Positions 49,285 to 61,965 of a DNA stretch of 64,000 nucleotides are shown piece after piece. Within the stretch, counting starts at the first letter, position 1. Every line of letters begins with the position of its first letter. Origin of the DNA: Bugula neritina. Lineage: Eukaryota > Bryozoa > Gymnolaemata > Cheilostomatida > Bugulidae. Position numbers and translations under genes: made by a program. The stretch is from positions 13,720,642 through 13,784,641 of the forward strand of contig OZ037770.1 of assembly GCA_964035545.1 (NCBI GenBank), given 5' to 3'. Below the pieces are notes generated by a model. The model worked only from the letters and a program-made list of their open reading frames with translations. It had not been told where the DNA came from and made no database searches.

Positions 49285-49747
49285 ATAGAAATGCAGACGT
49301 ATAGAAATGCACTTATAGAAATGCAGTTGCGTAGAAATGCAGACGTGTAGAAATGCAGACGTATAGAAATGCAGATGTATAGAAATGCAGATGTATAGAA
49401 ATGCAGACGTGTAGAAATGCAGACGTATAGAAATGCAGATGTATAGAAATGCAGATGTATAGAAATGCAGACGTGTAGAAATGCAGACGTATAGAAATGC
49501 ACTTATAGAAATGCAGTTGCGTAGAAATGCAGACGTGTAGAAATGCAGACGTATAGAAATGCAGATGTATAGAAATGCAGATGTATAGAAATGCAGACGT
49601 GTAGAAATGCAGACGTATAGAAATGCAGATGTATAGAAATGCAGATGTATAGAAATGCAGACGTGTAGAAATGCAGACGTATAGAAATGCAGATGTATAG
49701 AAATGCAGATGTATAGAAATGCAGACGTGTAGAAATGCAGACGTCAC
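49285..49747 (-). repeat. 16-bp minisatellite in the SUPT3H 3' UTR
   Basis: About 28 units of AGAAATGCAGACGTAT with ACGTAT, ATGTAT and ACGTGT variants in a regular four-unit order (64 bp). A longer block marked by AGAAATGCACTTATAG and GCAGTTGCGT recurs about 190 bases apart. On the minus strand the array starts within 10 bases after the SUPT3H stop codon. Confidence 0.93.
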
Positions 49748-49754
49748 TCTGCTG

Positions 49755-52700
49755 TCAGAGAATCAAAAGACTTCCAGCTGACTGCTGCTGCGACTACAAA
49801 TATATTATTATGTATTGTTAGATAGGTAATATATATCATATCATATAGTGTATTATATAATATTATATAAAGCTATATATTATATAATATTACATAATAT
49901 TTTATATTATACAATGCTATACTATCCTTTGTATTATAAAATATTATAGGCTATAATACAATAACTTCACACAGTATACTTTAAAGCCCATAAACACACA
50001 ACAAACACACCAGATTTGATAAATTAAATTACCAAGTGTAGCTGCCTTTACACAGCAGACTTAGTTTAGTAACATAAGCTTCAGAGATAGACTAAGTACT
50101 TCAGGTTATCCTGAATACATATCAAGATTAGAGAGTAGACAACTCAGAGAAGTAAATTGACTACCTGGGGTTGGAATAAAGATATTCTTTCATTTCGTCT
50201 CCGTAGAGCTTCTCTAATCTCACTAGGTGTTATTGCGTGCAGCTGGGTCTAGAGAAAGTGAAACTTTGACAGTTATTATAAACATGGGAACATTAAATAC
50301 ATCAGCAATCACTAAATAAAGGAGCAGATAATATAAGCAAGTGTGAGGGAAGTGACATCATAATATTTATTATCCAATAGCATTAAGATCAAAAGTGGTT
50401 ATTGTTCATTTATGGTGGATCAATTAAAATATCATAATTATTTTCCAAAATAAATAAAGTTTTTTAAAATTTTAATAGAATTCTACCATTTTAACCTACA
50501 CACTAGCATTATTTTACTTGACAAGATTCTGAATATATTTAAATTTAGACATATTATTTTAATGCTGCAAAGCCAGTATTTGATTTACCAAATTAAACGT
50601 TATGTGATTGGCCCACTGAGAATTTATAAGCGAATAGTACGAAAGCACACAAGTAGACCACCAGCCTAGCTTACCAGAGACTCAGTTGGCTGATGAGCTG
50701 AGCTGACAGGTTTGACAGGTGCTGACACCTCATTTGACAGGTCAGCTTGTTGATTCATCCAATCAGAGTTGAGACTCCGTTGCAGAGGGTTGAGTCTGTC
50801 TATTATATCCTTAGATCTCTTCCTCTCCACCTTCAGGCTGATAGCCAAATCTACGATCTATTCATAACCAAATCTTTACCCACAGAAAACTTCACTGTTA
50901 CACAAAATAAACTTCAGTTTCTTTCAAATTTTTAAATATGCAACATTTTGGCCTCCAAAGTTTCGCTTAAAATATTTTCGGCTATTAAGGAAAGAATTTT
51001 CCCATAATTTTTAAAAGTTTCGCAGTATAAAAAAGTGACCTACACATTTTATATGAGTAATGTTGTATTTACACAAATGAGTAAAACTTGTTGGAGTTTT
51101 CTTTCCTTGCATTGAAATACAAATTTCAGCACCTATACTGGTGAACTTTTAGCGTCTAGAAAAGTTTTACTTTTTCAAAGTGACACAAATTCCCGCATTT
51201 AACGAACAAAACACAAACATACCTACATTCTACAATGAGTTAAACAGATAAAAACTTTTTACAATGCATGTGGAGATAAATCATCAAAAACATTTAGTTT
51301 GTTGAATTAAAGCAAAGTTCTTTTCTTAAAACTCAAAACTTCAAGAGTTGTATTGTTTACAACTACATCCTTAGTGTGGGCTTTCAAAAAAATGAGATTG
51401 ACCTAGTTTCAAGAGATGAGATTGACCTAGTTTCAACAGATGATATTGACCTAGTTTCAAGGTCAGCATATTAATCAATACAATTCCTTGCTCTAAAAAC
51501 AATCATTAGCTGTACTAAACTACCTCTGCAATTGTTTCGTGCATACAGTAGGCAAGAAGCTCCAAAGCAATTGGAGAGATCTTGTAATGCTTCTCGATGT
51601 CTCCAAACAGCAACTCTCGAACTTTTGCCGACTTCAGCTTCTTGCCTGGTAACAGGAAACAGAGTCAGGCCATAATATTACTGTTTACTTTACCTGCACT
51701 TGCAGCCTCTCAGACTACTTACAGCGGCACAGCATGATTCAGCTGCTTTGCACCACACAAAAGGGAGGATAACCCCCGGTGTATGTGCGAGAAAGTAGCA
51801 AACTTAACAAATCCTTATTGTACGGTAACACAATGCAACATGACATAATATATTATTGTAATATCACATACTATAATACAATATAATATAGCATAGAATA
51901 TAGCATAATGCAACATATTATATAAAACATATAACATATTATAGCATGATATAACACATAATATAATTATGCTGTTTACTAGAGTGCAATATAATAAAAC
52001 ATAATAGTGTTTACAACTCTATACATTTTTTCATGTCATAATCTAAAACTTTTGGGGAAACAAACTTTTATATGTTATAAAAACCTTGTTTCCTGTTTTA
52101 TATCCGCGAGTTGACCTTGACTTACCAAGGTTAACTTGACGCGCCTCGTGATATTTCATGTAACTGTCTTCACCCATAGTCCTAGTCATGAGGTCTTGCC
52201 TCTAAAATACCCAAAATAGCTAAAGTATAGAATATTCAGGGTTGTTAAATTTGGAGTTATCGTCTCAATAAAAACCATAACCAGAGAAGTTTCTGTTGTT
52301 TCCATCATAATAGTTGAAACTATCTCACAGTTACTGTATAGAATCGAAATGGCAAAATTTATAGACTTAAATACTAATATTCACGACGCACCACAAGACG
52401 GCGCTGGCGACCAACGTCCACCACCTCTTCTGAAACTCTCCCGACAGAACCCAGGCTAGAAAGAAAATTCTCACAGAGCTTCAGTCTTTTTCCTGAAAAA
52501 TCACCCCAGGTCATATAAGCATACTACACAGTAACACCTCAGGTCATATAAGCATACTACACAGTAACACTCCAGGTCATATAAGCATGCTACACAGTAA
52601 CACATCAGGCCATATAAACGCACCTGAGGGCTCGACTGAAGTGGTTTCCACATCTTTATTGATTGTGGATCTCAACTCTTTAGCTTTCACATGGTTTAGA

Positions 52701-54441
52701 AGTCTTTGTAACTTGGCCTATAGAAAACTCAACAAGATGTACGAAGAGAAGATAACTGACAAATTCAGTGTTGGTTAGCATATTATATATAAACCACCCA
52801 AACACAACTAATATGTGATCATATGAGGTGTAATATAGTCTATTTAACTTCCTCTAAGACATCCTAAAATATAAAACTCAACAGCTTGCATCCTGACAGA
52901 GTGAGAAAAGACTATCAGCAGACTATAATGGACTGAAATTGCCTAAAACTAGCTCTACTTCCTTTCATAAAAATTTAAACTTTTGGTGCACTAAATTGGT
53001 TGTCATCACTTCACAACCTTAATATTATGTAATAGTGAATCAGTAAAGGGGTATGATAATCAAAATATGCAATACAATCACCCAGTAAATATGTGGGTTT
53101 GGTGGCGAGTACCACAATGTTCATGACATTTCTCATTGTGAAAGTCCCTTGACCAATGAGCACGCTGAGAACTCATCATGTGACTAAATAGCATTATGTA
53201 ATCAATCATATATGAATCACCACAACCAACGTTTGAGTTCTCGGAATTTACAAAAAAAGGTGATAATTCTTGTCACCTATATTTGGAGATGACTAAAAAA
53301 GGAAAATAACTAAATACTTCAGTACGAAAATATATTCCGTTAAATATTGACAAGTGAGAATGTTTTTCTAAGTTTTGATTAGCCATGACTCATTCCGCAG
53401 CAACAAAGCAGCAAGCGGTTGATTATGAGGAAACTGACAGCGATTTAAATGAATCAAAGACAGAAATAACAAATGATGCAACTAAAGTATTTCAAGCAGC
53501 GTATTAAATGCACGCAAATAAAACTATAATTACTCATATAGACTGAGATTCAAACGCACTTTATAGACCAAGTTCTCACCTTATTATTTCTAAAGAGGAA
53601 GAGGATTTCATCCTGAGTTATGGAAGTTGTCTCCCTTAGATTGCACACATCCGCCAGGTGGCAGACCTGTTTAAAGTTATAGCATGCCCTATAGTGCACA
53701 TGCTGGCATGTGTCAGAAATAGTGTGTCACAGCTATATATTGGTAACTTAATGACAAGAGAAGATAATTCTTCAGAATCTTGAAACTTTCGACGTTTAAA
53801 ATTCGTAAGCAGCTTGTCTAAGAAGAACGGCAATGATTTTGCAACTTTTTTTCGAGAATTAAAACTTTGTAAATTTATGTTTAATTTTTAATCTCACTAA
53901 GCAGAGTTCCTCTAAAATGCCACCCCACACACACACATATAAAAACAACTCACGCAGGTTTATAGTCACTATCCCTGTGAGAAACCCTGATGGAAGGGGC
54001 TTTTGTTAACTCGGGCTAAAGACATATCCGTATGTGGAATACAGGAGAAATTATGACTGGATGCTCTTCCTAACATCACCAAAGGCCTTTGTCGGGTTCG
54101 AACTCATGACCTCGTGTTTACAACGTCAGTGCTCTAATACCAACTATTAAATCCACTATTACTAACACTTTATTATTTAATTACAAAAACATAATATGTA
54201 AATAAAGAACACCATATTATATGAATTATTGTATAATATACTATATATAGTATATAGAGTAATAGAGATAAAAATATAACATATAAACTACTAGTAACCT
54301 GGTACTACTCAAATATAACATATAAACTACTAGTAACCTGGTACTACTCAACTCACCAACTGAAATGTCTGCTGTTTTAAGATGGACACGACCAGTTCCA
54401 CGGACTCAGATACGGGACTACTTACGTCACCATAGCCGTGC
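49755..54441 (-). CDS. SUPT3H: SAGA histone-fold subunit SPT3 homologue (5' end missing)
   Basis: SPT3 is a histone-fold subunit of the SAGA coactivator that helps deliver TBP to promoters. Nine minus-strand exons are seen: 54441-54357, 53666-53580, 52717-52624, 52492-52392, 52201-52126, 51645-51524, 50857-50675, 50248-50165, 49793-49755. They encode about 290 residues (human about 320-400). The first histone fold is partial: HGYGDVSSPVSESVELVV, then VCNLRETTSITQDEILFLFR, AKLQRLLNHVK. The second half carries YMKYHEARQVNLGKKLKSAK, ISPIALELLAYCMHETIAEI and VDLAISLK, matching human [46 protein letters not shown] sits near the C terminus. The first visible exon starts in phase 2, so at least one upstream exon is needed. 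I did not find it in the next 9 kb. Confidence 0.9.
51393..51462. repeat. 24-bp repeat, three copies
   Basis: Three copies of GAGATTGACCTAGTTTCAA-type units, 60-130 bases into a SUPT3H intron on the donor side. Confidence 0.85.
52507..52617 (-). repeat. 33-bp repeat after a SUPT3H donor
   Basis: Units at 52507, 52540, 52573 and 52606 (CAGGTCATATAAGCATACTA plus CACAGTAACA). On the minus strand the array begins within 10 bases of the donor at 52623. Confidence 0.9.
53949..54145 (-). mobile_element. tRNA-derived SINE, copy B
   Basis: On the minus strand the head shows a box A-like region and box B (GGTTCGAAC read from the plus strand as gggttcgaactcatgacc). It then shows the body block GGAAGAGCATCCAGTCATAA and the distal end CTGCGTGAGTT. 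It shares all landmarks with the copies at 6.5 and 63.7 kb. It sits in a SUPT3H intron. Confidence 0.85.
54277..54354 (-). repeat. 39-bp direct duplication after a SUPT3H donor
   Basis: Two copies of CATATAAACTACTAGTAACC plus TGGTACTACTCAA. On the minus strand they start about 5 bases inside the intron after TTG|gtgagt. Confidence 0.88.
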
Positions 54442-54669
54442 CTACAAGTAGACACATGCGTACCAGTCATATGCCAGTAGTCAAAGAGAATACAACTACT
54501 AATAGCATATTATGTTATGTTGGGGTATTTGCCTTTTCATTGGACATAATAGAAACACATCTAATGAGCAGTTGACTAACACCAAAAGATTAATTACTAT
54601 GTGTTTGTCAATTTCACCTATGAAAATATTTATGTAGGTAGGAATTAGTTAGAGAGGAGATAACTTTAA

Positions 54670-55050
54670 AAAATTATCATATATATATACTATTTTAGTA
54701 TATATATTATTTTAGTATATATGCTATATAGTATGCATGCTACATATACTACATATATAACATACATAGCATATATACTTGAATAGCATGTATAGCATAT
54801 AGTGTATATATACTATATACACTAGATATAGCATACATGCTATATGTTATATATTCTAAATAGTTTATATACTATATGTAATATATAGTATATATACTAT
54901 TTAGTATACTAGATATGTTATATATAATGTAATATATAGTATATATACTGTATATAGTATATATACTATATACAGTATGTATATAGTATATATACTATAT
55001 ACAGTATATATACACTATATATAGTATATACATTGTATAGTATATATACC
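54670..55050. repeat. AT-rich palindromic TATATAC/GTATATA tract
   Basis: About 380 bases of TATAGTATATATACTATATA words, many self-complementary, with no clean unit length. Confidence 0.8.
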
Positions 55051-56476
55051 GTATTATAATAGGAGACTACGCCCCTTTCCCTAGCGAACTGATATTCACA
55101 GCGGTTACTAAGCAACTAGACATACACAGTATAAATAGTTTATTGTGATAAATTATAATATTACTGTGACATAAAGATGATTACATCTTTTATAAGGAAC
55201 CTCATCATTTAAAATTTACATATCCATGTATCATGGCATTAGTTGAGATGACGAGAAGAAATACTATTTTTAACCTTGATTTATACAAGGTCGGTGTTGA
55301 TTTTTATCTTTCATTTTAAAAAAATAAAAGCTGCCCGCACAGCATGATATAAATTCCACCCTCTACAGATTATAACCGAAGATATCCAACTCTGGCAGAA
55401 GTGTCGTCGAAAAATCTGGTAGAGAATGGGGGGGGGAGGGGGTTGAGTTATTGTCAACTTTAGGTATAGAACTAGTAACTAGGCCATGTGATTAGATTAT
55501 TTCTGTTCTATAAATTTATTTGGAGTTAATAATGACAAATGTCTCTTCCAAAGTTGCAAGGTTTTCTACTTGAAGATGTATAAAGCGAATAATTAGTTTC
55601 AAAAATTAGCAAATTTTTATCCAATTTTTGAAAATATTGATTAATTTCTGCTATTAGTGGGTGTGATTGGAACAGTCTAAGAAAAAAATTTAACAGCTTT
55701 TGAACTATTGGCATTTTTTGGGTTGGGTGTGAGATTATACAGATGTAGTGTTGAGAACTTTATTAATGAACCGTGATAGCAACAAATGATCTTAAAGTCC
55801 TTCCTAATAGAAATTCTTATCCAAAAACAGTACTTAAAAAGTTTACTTTAATCTGAAAATTTATGTCCATTTTACACCTAATTATTACATTTATAAAATT
55901 AGAGGGAACTGCTATATAAAAATCAAAGGACATCTAAAGAATGATGCAATGAAGATAAGAGTCCTGAGAAAATACACAATCTAGTTCACTGGATACTAAT
56001 AACAGCATTTGCATTTTCCTCACCAGCCACATGTTGGTTACATCTCAAACAAGTGGAAATAGTGAGAGGTTAGCAAAAGTATTTCTTGCATATGATTATT
56101 TATGCATATAATTTTTAATTGACCTTTTTCTCAGCACCATTAAAACACCTGAGCATCTGTCTTTTATGCATGTATGTATGTTTTATAACACAATACAGGA
56201 GCAAAATTTAAAGACATAGTTTTTTTGTAAAGAAGATGGAGAAAAAAGTTTATAAACCATGTGGCAGTACTGCATGCACTGGCTCACACATGTCAAACAT
56301 TTGACAAGGGTTGTCAATTTTATTTCCACTTATCAGGTTATTTACATGTATATTAGGCTTACTCTACATACAAATTGATAAAAACCTACGAATTCTTGCT
56401 CCATTGTACTTTAGCTTATTCAGCCATTTCATTACGACTTTTGTCATAAGATGAGGTTAACATTTTGCAACTTAAT

Positions 56477-56597
56477 TCATTTGTTGAAATAGAGAGCCCT
56501 GCCAACGGTTTTAGCAACTAGAGGGTCTTCTGCTGTCAGATTAATGTCTAGAGTACGCTTCAGCCACAGACTGATGGACCCAGCAGTAACAACCAGT
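56477..56597 (-). pseudogene. Short coding-like fragment, family unknown
   Basis: A minus-strand frame of 40 codons ending in TGA reads LWLKRTLDINLTAEDPLVAK and then TVGRALYFNK. Its composition stands out from the AT-rich surroundings and it uses many non-AT-rich codons. No start, splice site or family was identified. Confidence 0.25.
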
Positions 56598-57679
56598 CAC
56601 ACACAGTCATGAACAAGTTCTCACGGAAGAACTGGTAAAAGGAGCACCAAAAACAAAACTTTGAATACTGATCAATGAAATATGTAAAGAGTTCAGCTGA
56701 TATCAATATGGCAGCTAGACTTACCAACTGACATATTCTTTATGGTTCAAGAAACCAGAAATAAACGTAAACCAACTTAAGACTGCAAAAGCTTAAATCT
56801 AAAGTTTTCAAACACAATTTTGTTCATGATGTAAAACAAAATTTGTTACAAATTTGAACTCACACTTCCACGCACTCTTTTGAAAAAAACTACTCAAGTG
56901 CAAATTGCGCTGGTGCTGACGTAAGTTTAGTTTTTTTCTCATTATTGATTTTTCCACAACCTTATGAGACCTCATGAAATACCAACCATGTAGTATTGCA
57001 ATGGTCAGCATATATAAAAATTTTCCACAACATCACGTGAAGATGACAAATTCTACAAATATAGCAGACTTTAGGAGACAAAATGGCTAGAATTAGTCTG
57101 GAGGTATTAATGATTTCCTGATCTTCCAAATAACAAACAACAACATGAGTAACACTAATACCATCTTTTGGCTACCAAATCAGTTACCCAGAATTCTGGG
57201 TAGCAACAAATCCTATCAGGATCTGGCAGTGTTGTTTTGCCCAACAACAAATATTTCAGCTAGACTTTTTTTATGGTTTGTGGCTGTTTAACATAAACCA
57301 ACAAAATAAATTTTAGTATTTTAAATTCCAAGAGAATCCTGCCTAACATATTCCTGAAGTTTCTTTGACAAGCAGATAAACATGCTGATATATTGTATAC
57401 CAAGTTCTAACAGATAGTTTTATCATAGCTTTCCCAATTCTTTATTTAAGTGGGTAAAACCATTGTTGGTATTCAAACTCCAAACAAGGATAACTGATGA
57501 AATAACAAGCACGCCTTTGACAAAATTTATAACATTTATAGAGTAGTCTATTATCGTGGCTAAATTCTGCAAACATTATAAAAAGAATCAAAATCTCACA
57601 CAGTTCAAATCTAGCATTAAACATTTAAAAACTAAAACCCAAAAGTTGAACAATACAAGTTTTCAATTTCTTGCTCTAG

Positions 57680-57905
57680 AAGCTGTCCGAATGACAATGA
57701 GATTATTACATATAGCTGATGACAACACCACCCTTACATCTGCCCTCATTGCACTACCCAGATGATGGTGAGAGGATAGAAACTGCACTGAGTGGCCTCG
57801 ATGTAGCACATCTTAGTGTTTCTGACAATAGAAGGCATTTACTCTGTCACCAGCGTGGCACCAGATCACCATTTACACACCACAATCAGGAAGCCAACTG
57901 TAAGA
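57680..57905 (+). pseudogene. Coding-like remnant with frame changes
   Basis: After an acceptor-like ttgctctag the first frame reads EAVRMTMRLLHIADDNTTLT, ALIALPR and a stop. The coding look then continues in other frames (ERIETALSGLDVAHLSVSD; IEGIYSVTSVAPDHHLHTT). The changes of frame suggest a decayed gene; the family is not recognised. Confidence 0.3.
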
Positions 57906-58749
57906 TATGTATTTAAATATTGTAATGAGCATCATATGCTAGCTTGTTATATAATCATAATTCTGCTCAATTTATCATCTGAGAAATCCAGGTGCTTATT
58001 TCATGATAAAGCTTTTTAAACTTCTTATAAAGCTGGTGAGATACAAGAGTATACTAGTAAATATTAATATAAAATAATTAAATAAGAGATTATGTTTATA
58101 AAATTCTTTTAGTATAGCATAATTTGCATAATAAATTTAAATTTTGACATTTGAGTACAAAGTTCAAATTATTTATAAGCTAGCTAGCAGATTGAATTTT
58201 ATTAGTTTTAGGATAATGCACAATAGTCAGTTAAATTAAAAATTGAATTAATTATTATTATAAATTAGTAATAGATTTTGAGGTGCACCATATGAGGAAA
58301 AAAGTATTAAAATTTACAAAGTTACTTGCAATCAAAATTTAGACTTATTCCCATATTTGATCGAAATAATAGGTTAACATTTAATTTTTTAGTGTCAATT
58401 TACATTAATTGTATATGACCTTCAAAGTCAGTGTCATAACTGCAGTGCGTTTGCACTGAAATATAATGAAATTTGGCTTTTAATTATTTTTGGAATGTGT
58501 AACATAAAATAAACATAATGGAGTTGTTAAATTTTAATTGACTAAAAAAGGTTGTACAGTTATTAAACCACAATTCAATGTGGAAATACTGCAAGTATCT
58601 AAATATAAAACCTGGTATAATTAGAAAACTAGACAAATTTTCTGATCTCAAAATTCTGAATTGAATATTAGAAGTTATGTAAACCTACTAAAAACAGGGT
58701 CATAGTTGAGAACTAGGGCAACAGTGATGTGTCAAAAACGGGAATGTAT

Positions 58750-59245
58750 AGCAGACAAAGACTGAACATCAACCAGCTAAGAATAAAACCACAAGAACTC
58801 TTCCCAAAAGACAAGGGAAAGAAGTTTCAGCAGTTTGTTTAAGACTAAATGACTCACTGGTTACATAGGACCAGAAATGAGCATTTATATGCCAGCTTCC
58901 TATGTGTATAATGCAGAAAGGAGTGCGGCCATGGATGACACAATCTATTTTTAGAATTCAACTTCCTCCGTCAGGTGCATTCTCTGGGAGAAAAGAGTTC
59001 CACGTATCCACTGCACTTTTGATAGGCTTTCCAACAATCATTGTACTGTGTGTGCTTTACTGTTTGATCAAGTGATGTTTGCACTTGATGACCCTAACCA
59101 AACCATTTGGTGTCTTAAAATTTCTCTGGTGCCTTGAATCCTAGCTTCTTTGGGGATGGTGCATTATTGGTGAAGGCTAATACCAATCATTGGTTTGCAA
59201 ACAGCTCTAAAACTCTGTATAAAACCTATTTAGACAAATTATAAT
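58750..59245 (+). pseudogene. Decayed gene fragment, several frameshifts
   Basis: Coding-like segments follow one another in changing frames: RLNINQLRIKPQELFPKDK; SIYMPASYVYNAERSAAMDD; IQLPPSGAFSGRKEFHVSTA; FDQVMFALDDPNQTIWCLK; FFGDGALLVKANTNHWFANS. At the first clear break (near 58950) a five-T run shifts the frame by one base and creates TAG. Order and orientation are constant, as expected for one gene broken by small indels. Family unknown. It may belong with the remnant at 57.7 kb. Confidence 0.4.
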
Positions 59246-61913
59246 AAATTAACTGAAATCCGATTGATATAGAATATTAATTACTCATTCTCCGCTTATT
59301 CAATTTATTATACGAAATCACAATTGGCGAATTTTTTCAATATTTGAGAACCCATGCAACTACTGGTGTCATTATTTACGTCAAAACGATTAGACTTGGA
59401 TTTAGAAGCTGGACAATTGCAAGATAAACGTAGTTGGAGTGCAGAGTAAATGGTTTACTAGTAATTCAGATATTCCTCATGGTCAGATGGAGATGCATCT
59501 CAACAGATTGTCAGTATTTGTTGCTTTTGTTGAGATATGCTTCTAATTTGCAATATTGAACACCTCAGTTTTAGCCCACCAGTGAACAATTCCGTGTTAC
59601 TAATCTGTAAGGCACTGAACTTCTTAACACCTATATGCAACTTTTTTAATTTAGCTATAACAAGGACAAATAAAAGCTTTCAAGTTTATTATTAATAAAT
59701 ATTTATTATTATGAATTAATATGGTTGCCAAGAGCTTTCATATTTTTATTGGTTTTTCCTAAAGAATCTATGATTCAGCACCTTTTATAAAATTCAAAAA
59801 AGCAATATTACATTACATATAGCCTAGATTAGTTCAACATCCTATCCAAAGGTTTTCCTGGCTAATGTCGGACACTAAAGATATTGGGTGCTTATCTATA
59901 AATATATTGTTTATATCATGAGAAACATGTGTATTTACTGAACTACATAAAGATATATTCACCAGACAAATAAATTGAATGAAAGGGCAAAAACTGTTTT
60001 ATAAATACTCTTGCAAAAATTGATGATTACTTTTTTGCACATTTTCCTTATCCTGTAGTTCAGAATATCATTTTCAATACAAAATAGTACTAAACACTAC
60101 GCTGACCAAAAAAAGGAAGTTCAATCTTTCAAATTGAACCAATTCAACTTTGACTCTCTTTGAAAAATCACTGAGTATTGATGGTGAAACAAAAAAATCT
60201 TCTTTCAACCTACACAACAAAAATCTAGGAAGTTTTTACAAGAAGCACTAGCAAAAACAAATTGATGAATATGTTATTAAAGAAGATTTTATAATAACAA
60301 ATGTTTGTAGTTTGCACAGGCTAATTATAAATTAGATGAAGGAATTATTACGTTAGACAAATAATATAATAAAATTGTTTATTTCTATAAGAAACCACTC
60401 AAGGTTTTCATAGCAGAATAGACAAAATATGGTCAAAGCCAAGCCAGTTAATGAAGGGAAGGTAACGGAATTCTCAAACAGTTAGAGAAACTTAAACCAT
60501 AACAGCTTTGCTTCTACCACATAGGCCATAGGGTATAGGTGCAGTAATGCAGAAATTGAGAAATAAAACCTCTGTTCTAGATTAAAAATGTAACTAAAGA
60601 AGCTATGTTCTCGCAATAATTTCAACCCTCACCCAAAACCAAAATTTAATACTGAAATTGAAGAAATGAGGCTATCTCAATTTCTCCACTACTTCTCGGG
60701 TGTACCACACAGCTTTATATACACAAATACTATATATGCATTATATAAAAATATTATACGCTTAGTCTTATATTACTATATATGTGTGTTTAATGTAATG
60801 CAGCAACCGGCCCTGGCTCTCATAATGTTATATTCTATCTTCCACGAGCTTGGAGTTAAATATGGAGAATCTATTTATAACAACAAATCTATTATACTCA
60901 ACTTGCATTGTAATAATTAATTTATTAGAATAATTAATCAACTGTGCACTAGGAAAACTAGGTATCATGTACCTGGAATACCCCTTGGTGCTCATTCTTT
61001 TTACATTTTAATTATGTAATCAGTTCTCTGTAAGTTGCAAGAACTAGTAGTTGACATTTTAACTTGTATTTTTAGTTACTGATAAACCTGGTACATCACT
61101 GCATAGATGTTTTGGCACTCATATTAATGATGAATAATGCATGCATGCCAATATTTTTGAATGAATTTAATTTGCAGCTTTATAGAAACCCGCGTCTGTC
61201 TCCCATCAAACCTGCATGCTTTTCTCTACCTACAGACTTGTTTTGCTAGCAACAAGTCTAGCGACTTTTGTCTGACGCACAAATGAACTGAATGGTATTT
61301 TAAAAAAAAAATTCTTGACCCTTATACGATTTAAATCACTGGCTTAGCTTAACTTGTGCCATGTCAAGCAGACCCCCAGCACTTGATCGCAGCTGCTCCA
61401 ATTAAAAAAAACTTTTCGAAATAAGCATAATACAATCTCTTTTTAATACATATGCTTCAAAACTAGCTACAAAAAAGCTGCTTTAGGACTTTGCCGAAAC
61501 TAAATAGAAATGGTGTAAAGTCTCAAAAATATTATAGGTAAACCGCATAATATTTGAATATGTAAAACTAACAAAGGCATGCTTTCAAAACCAGATTTGC
61601 AGTTGACCTGGTGTGCATTCTGCAACACCACCCAAATATCTTTTTACTTTTTTGAATACAGAATGAGATTCTACAGAAAACTGGGTACACAAAATTATAT
61701 AAATATTAATAAGTTGATAAATTTCAAGAAACGAATAAATTTGAGACTTAGCAGCTGGTAGGAACTGCGAGGACTAGCACAGATCTGCACTTGATCACAC
61801 CCTAAGTGATGCCTTAAGATGAAGACTCCCTTTGTTAGCCGGTACTTGTAACTTGTAATTTATGACAACCATTAGTTAAATACATGTCCTGGCCTTCCCA
61901 GATTGCTACTGCC

Positions 61914-61965
61914 AGTGTTATACATGGTATACTCTACATCTGCAGAATATACCATGTATAACACT
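61914..61965. repeat. 18-bp perfect inverted repeat, 16-base loop
   Basis: AGTGTTATACATGGTATA at 61914-61931 pairs perfectly with 61948-61965. It may be a hairpin RNA, cruciform site or the remains of a small palindromic element. Confidence 0.8.

Noticed and set aside
49239-49747. Minus-strand repeated His/Phe/Tyr-rich frames
   Set aside because: Translation of the 16-bp minisatellite beyond the SUPT3H stop; the period is not a multiple of three and the frames have no other coding sign.
54670-55050. Replication origin or centromere-like AT tract
   Set aside because: Only AT-rich palindromic words are seen; nothing specific supports an origin.
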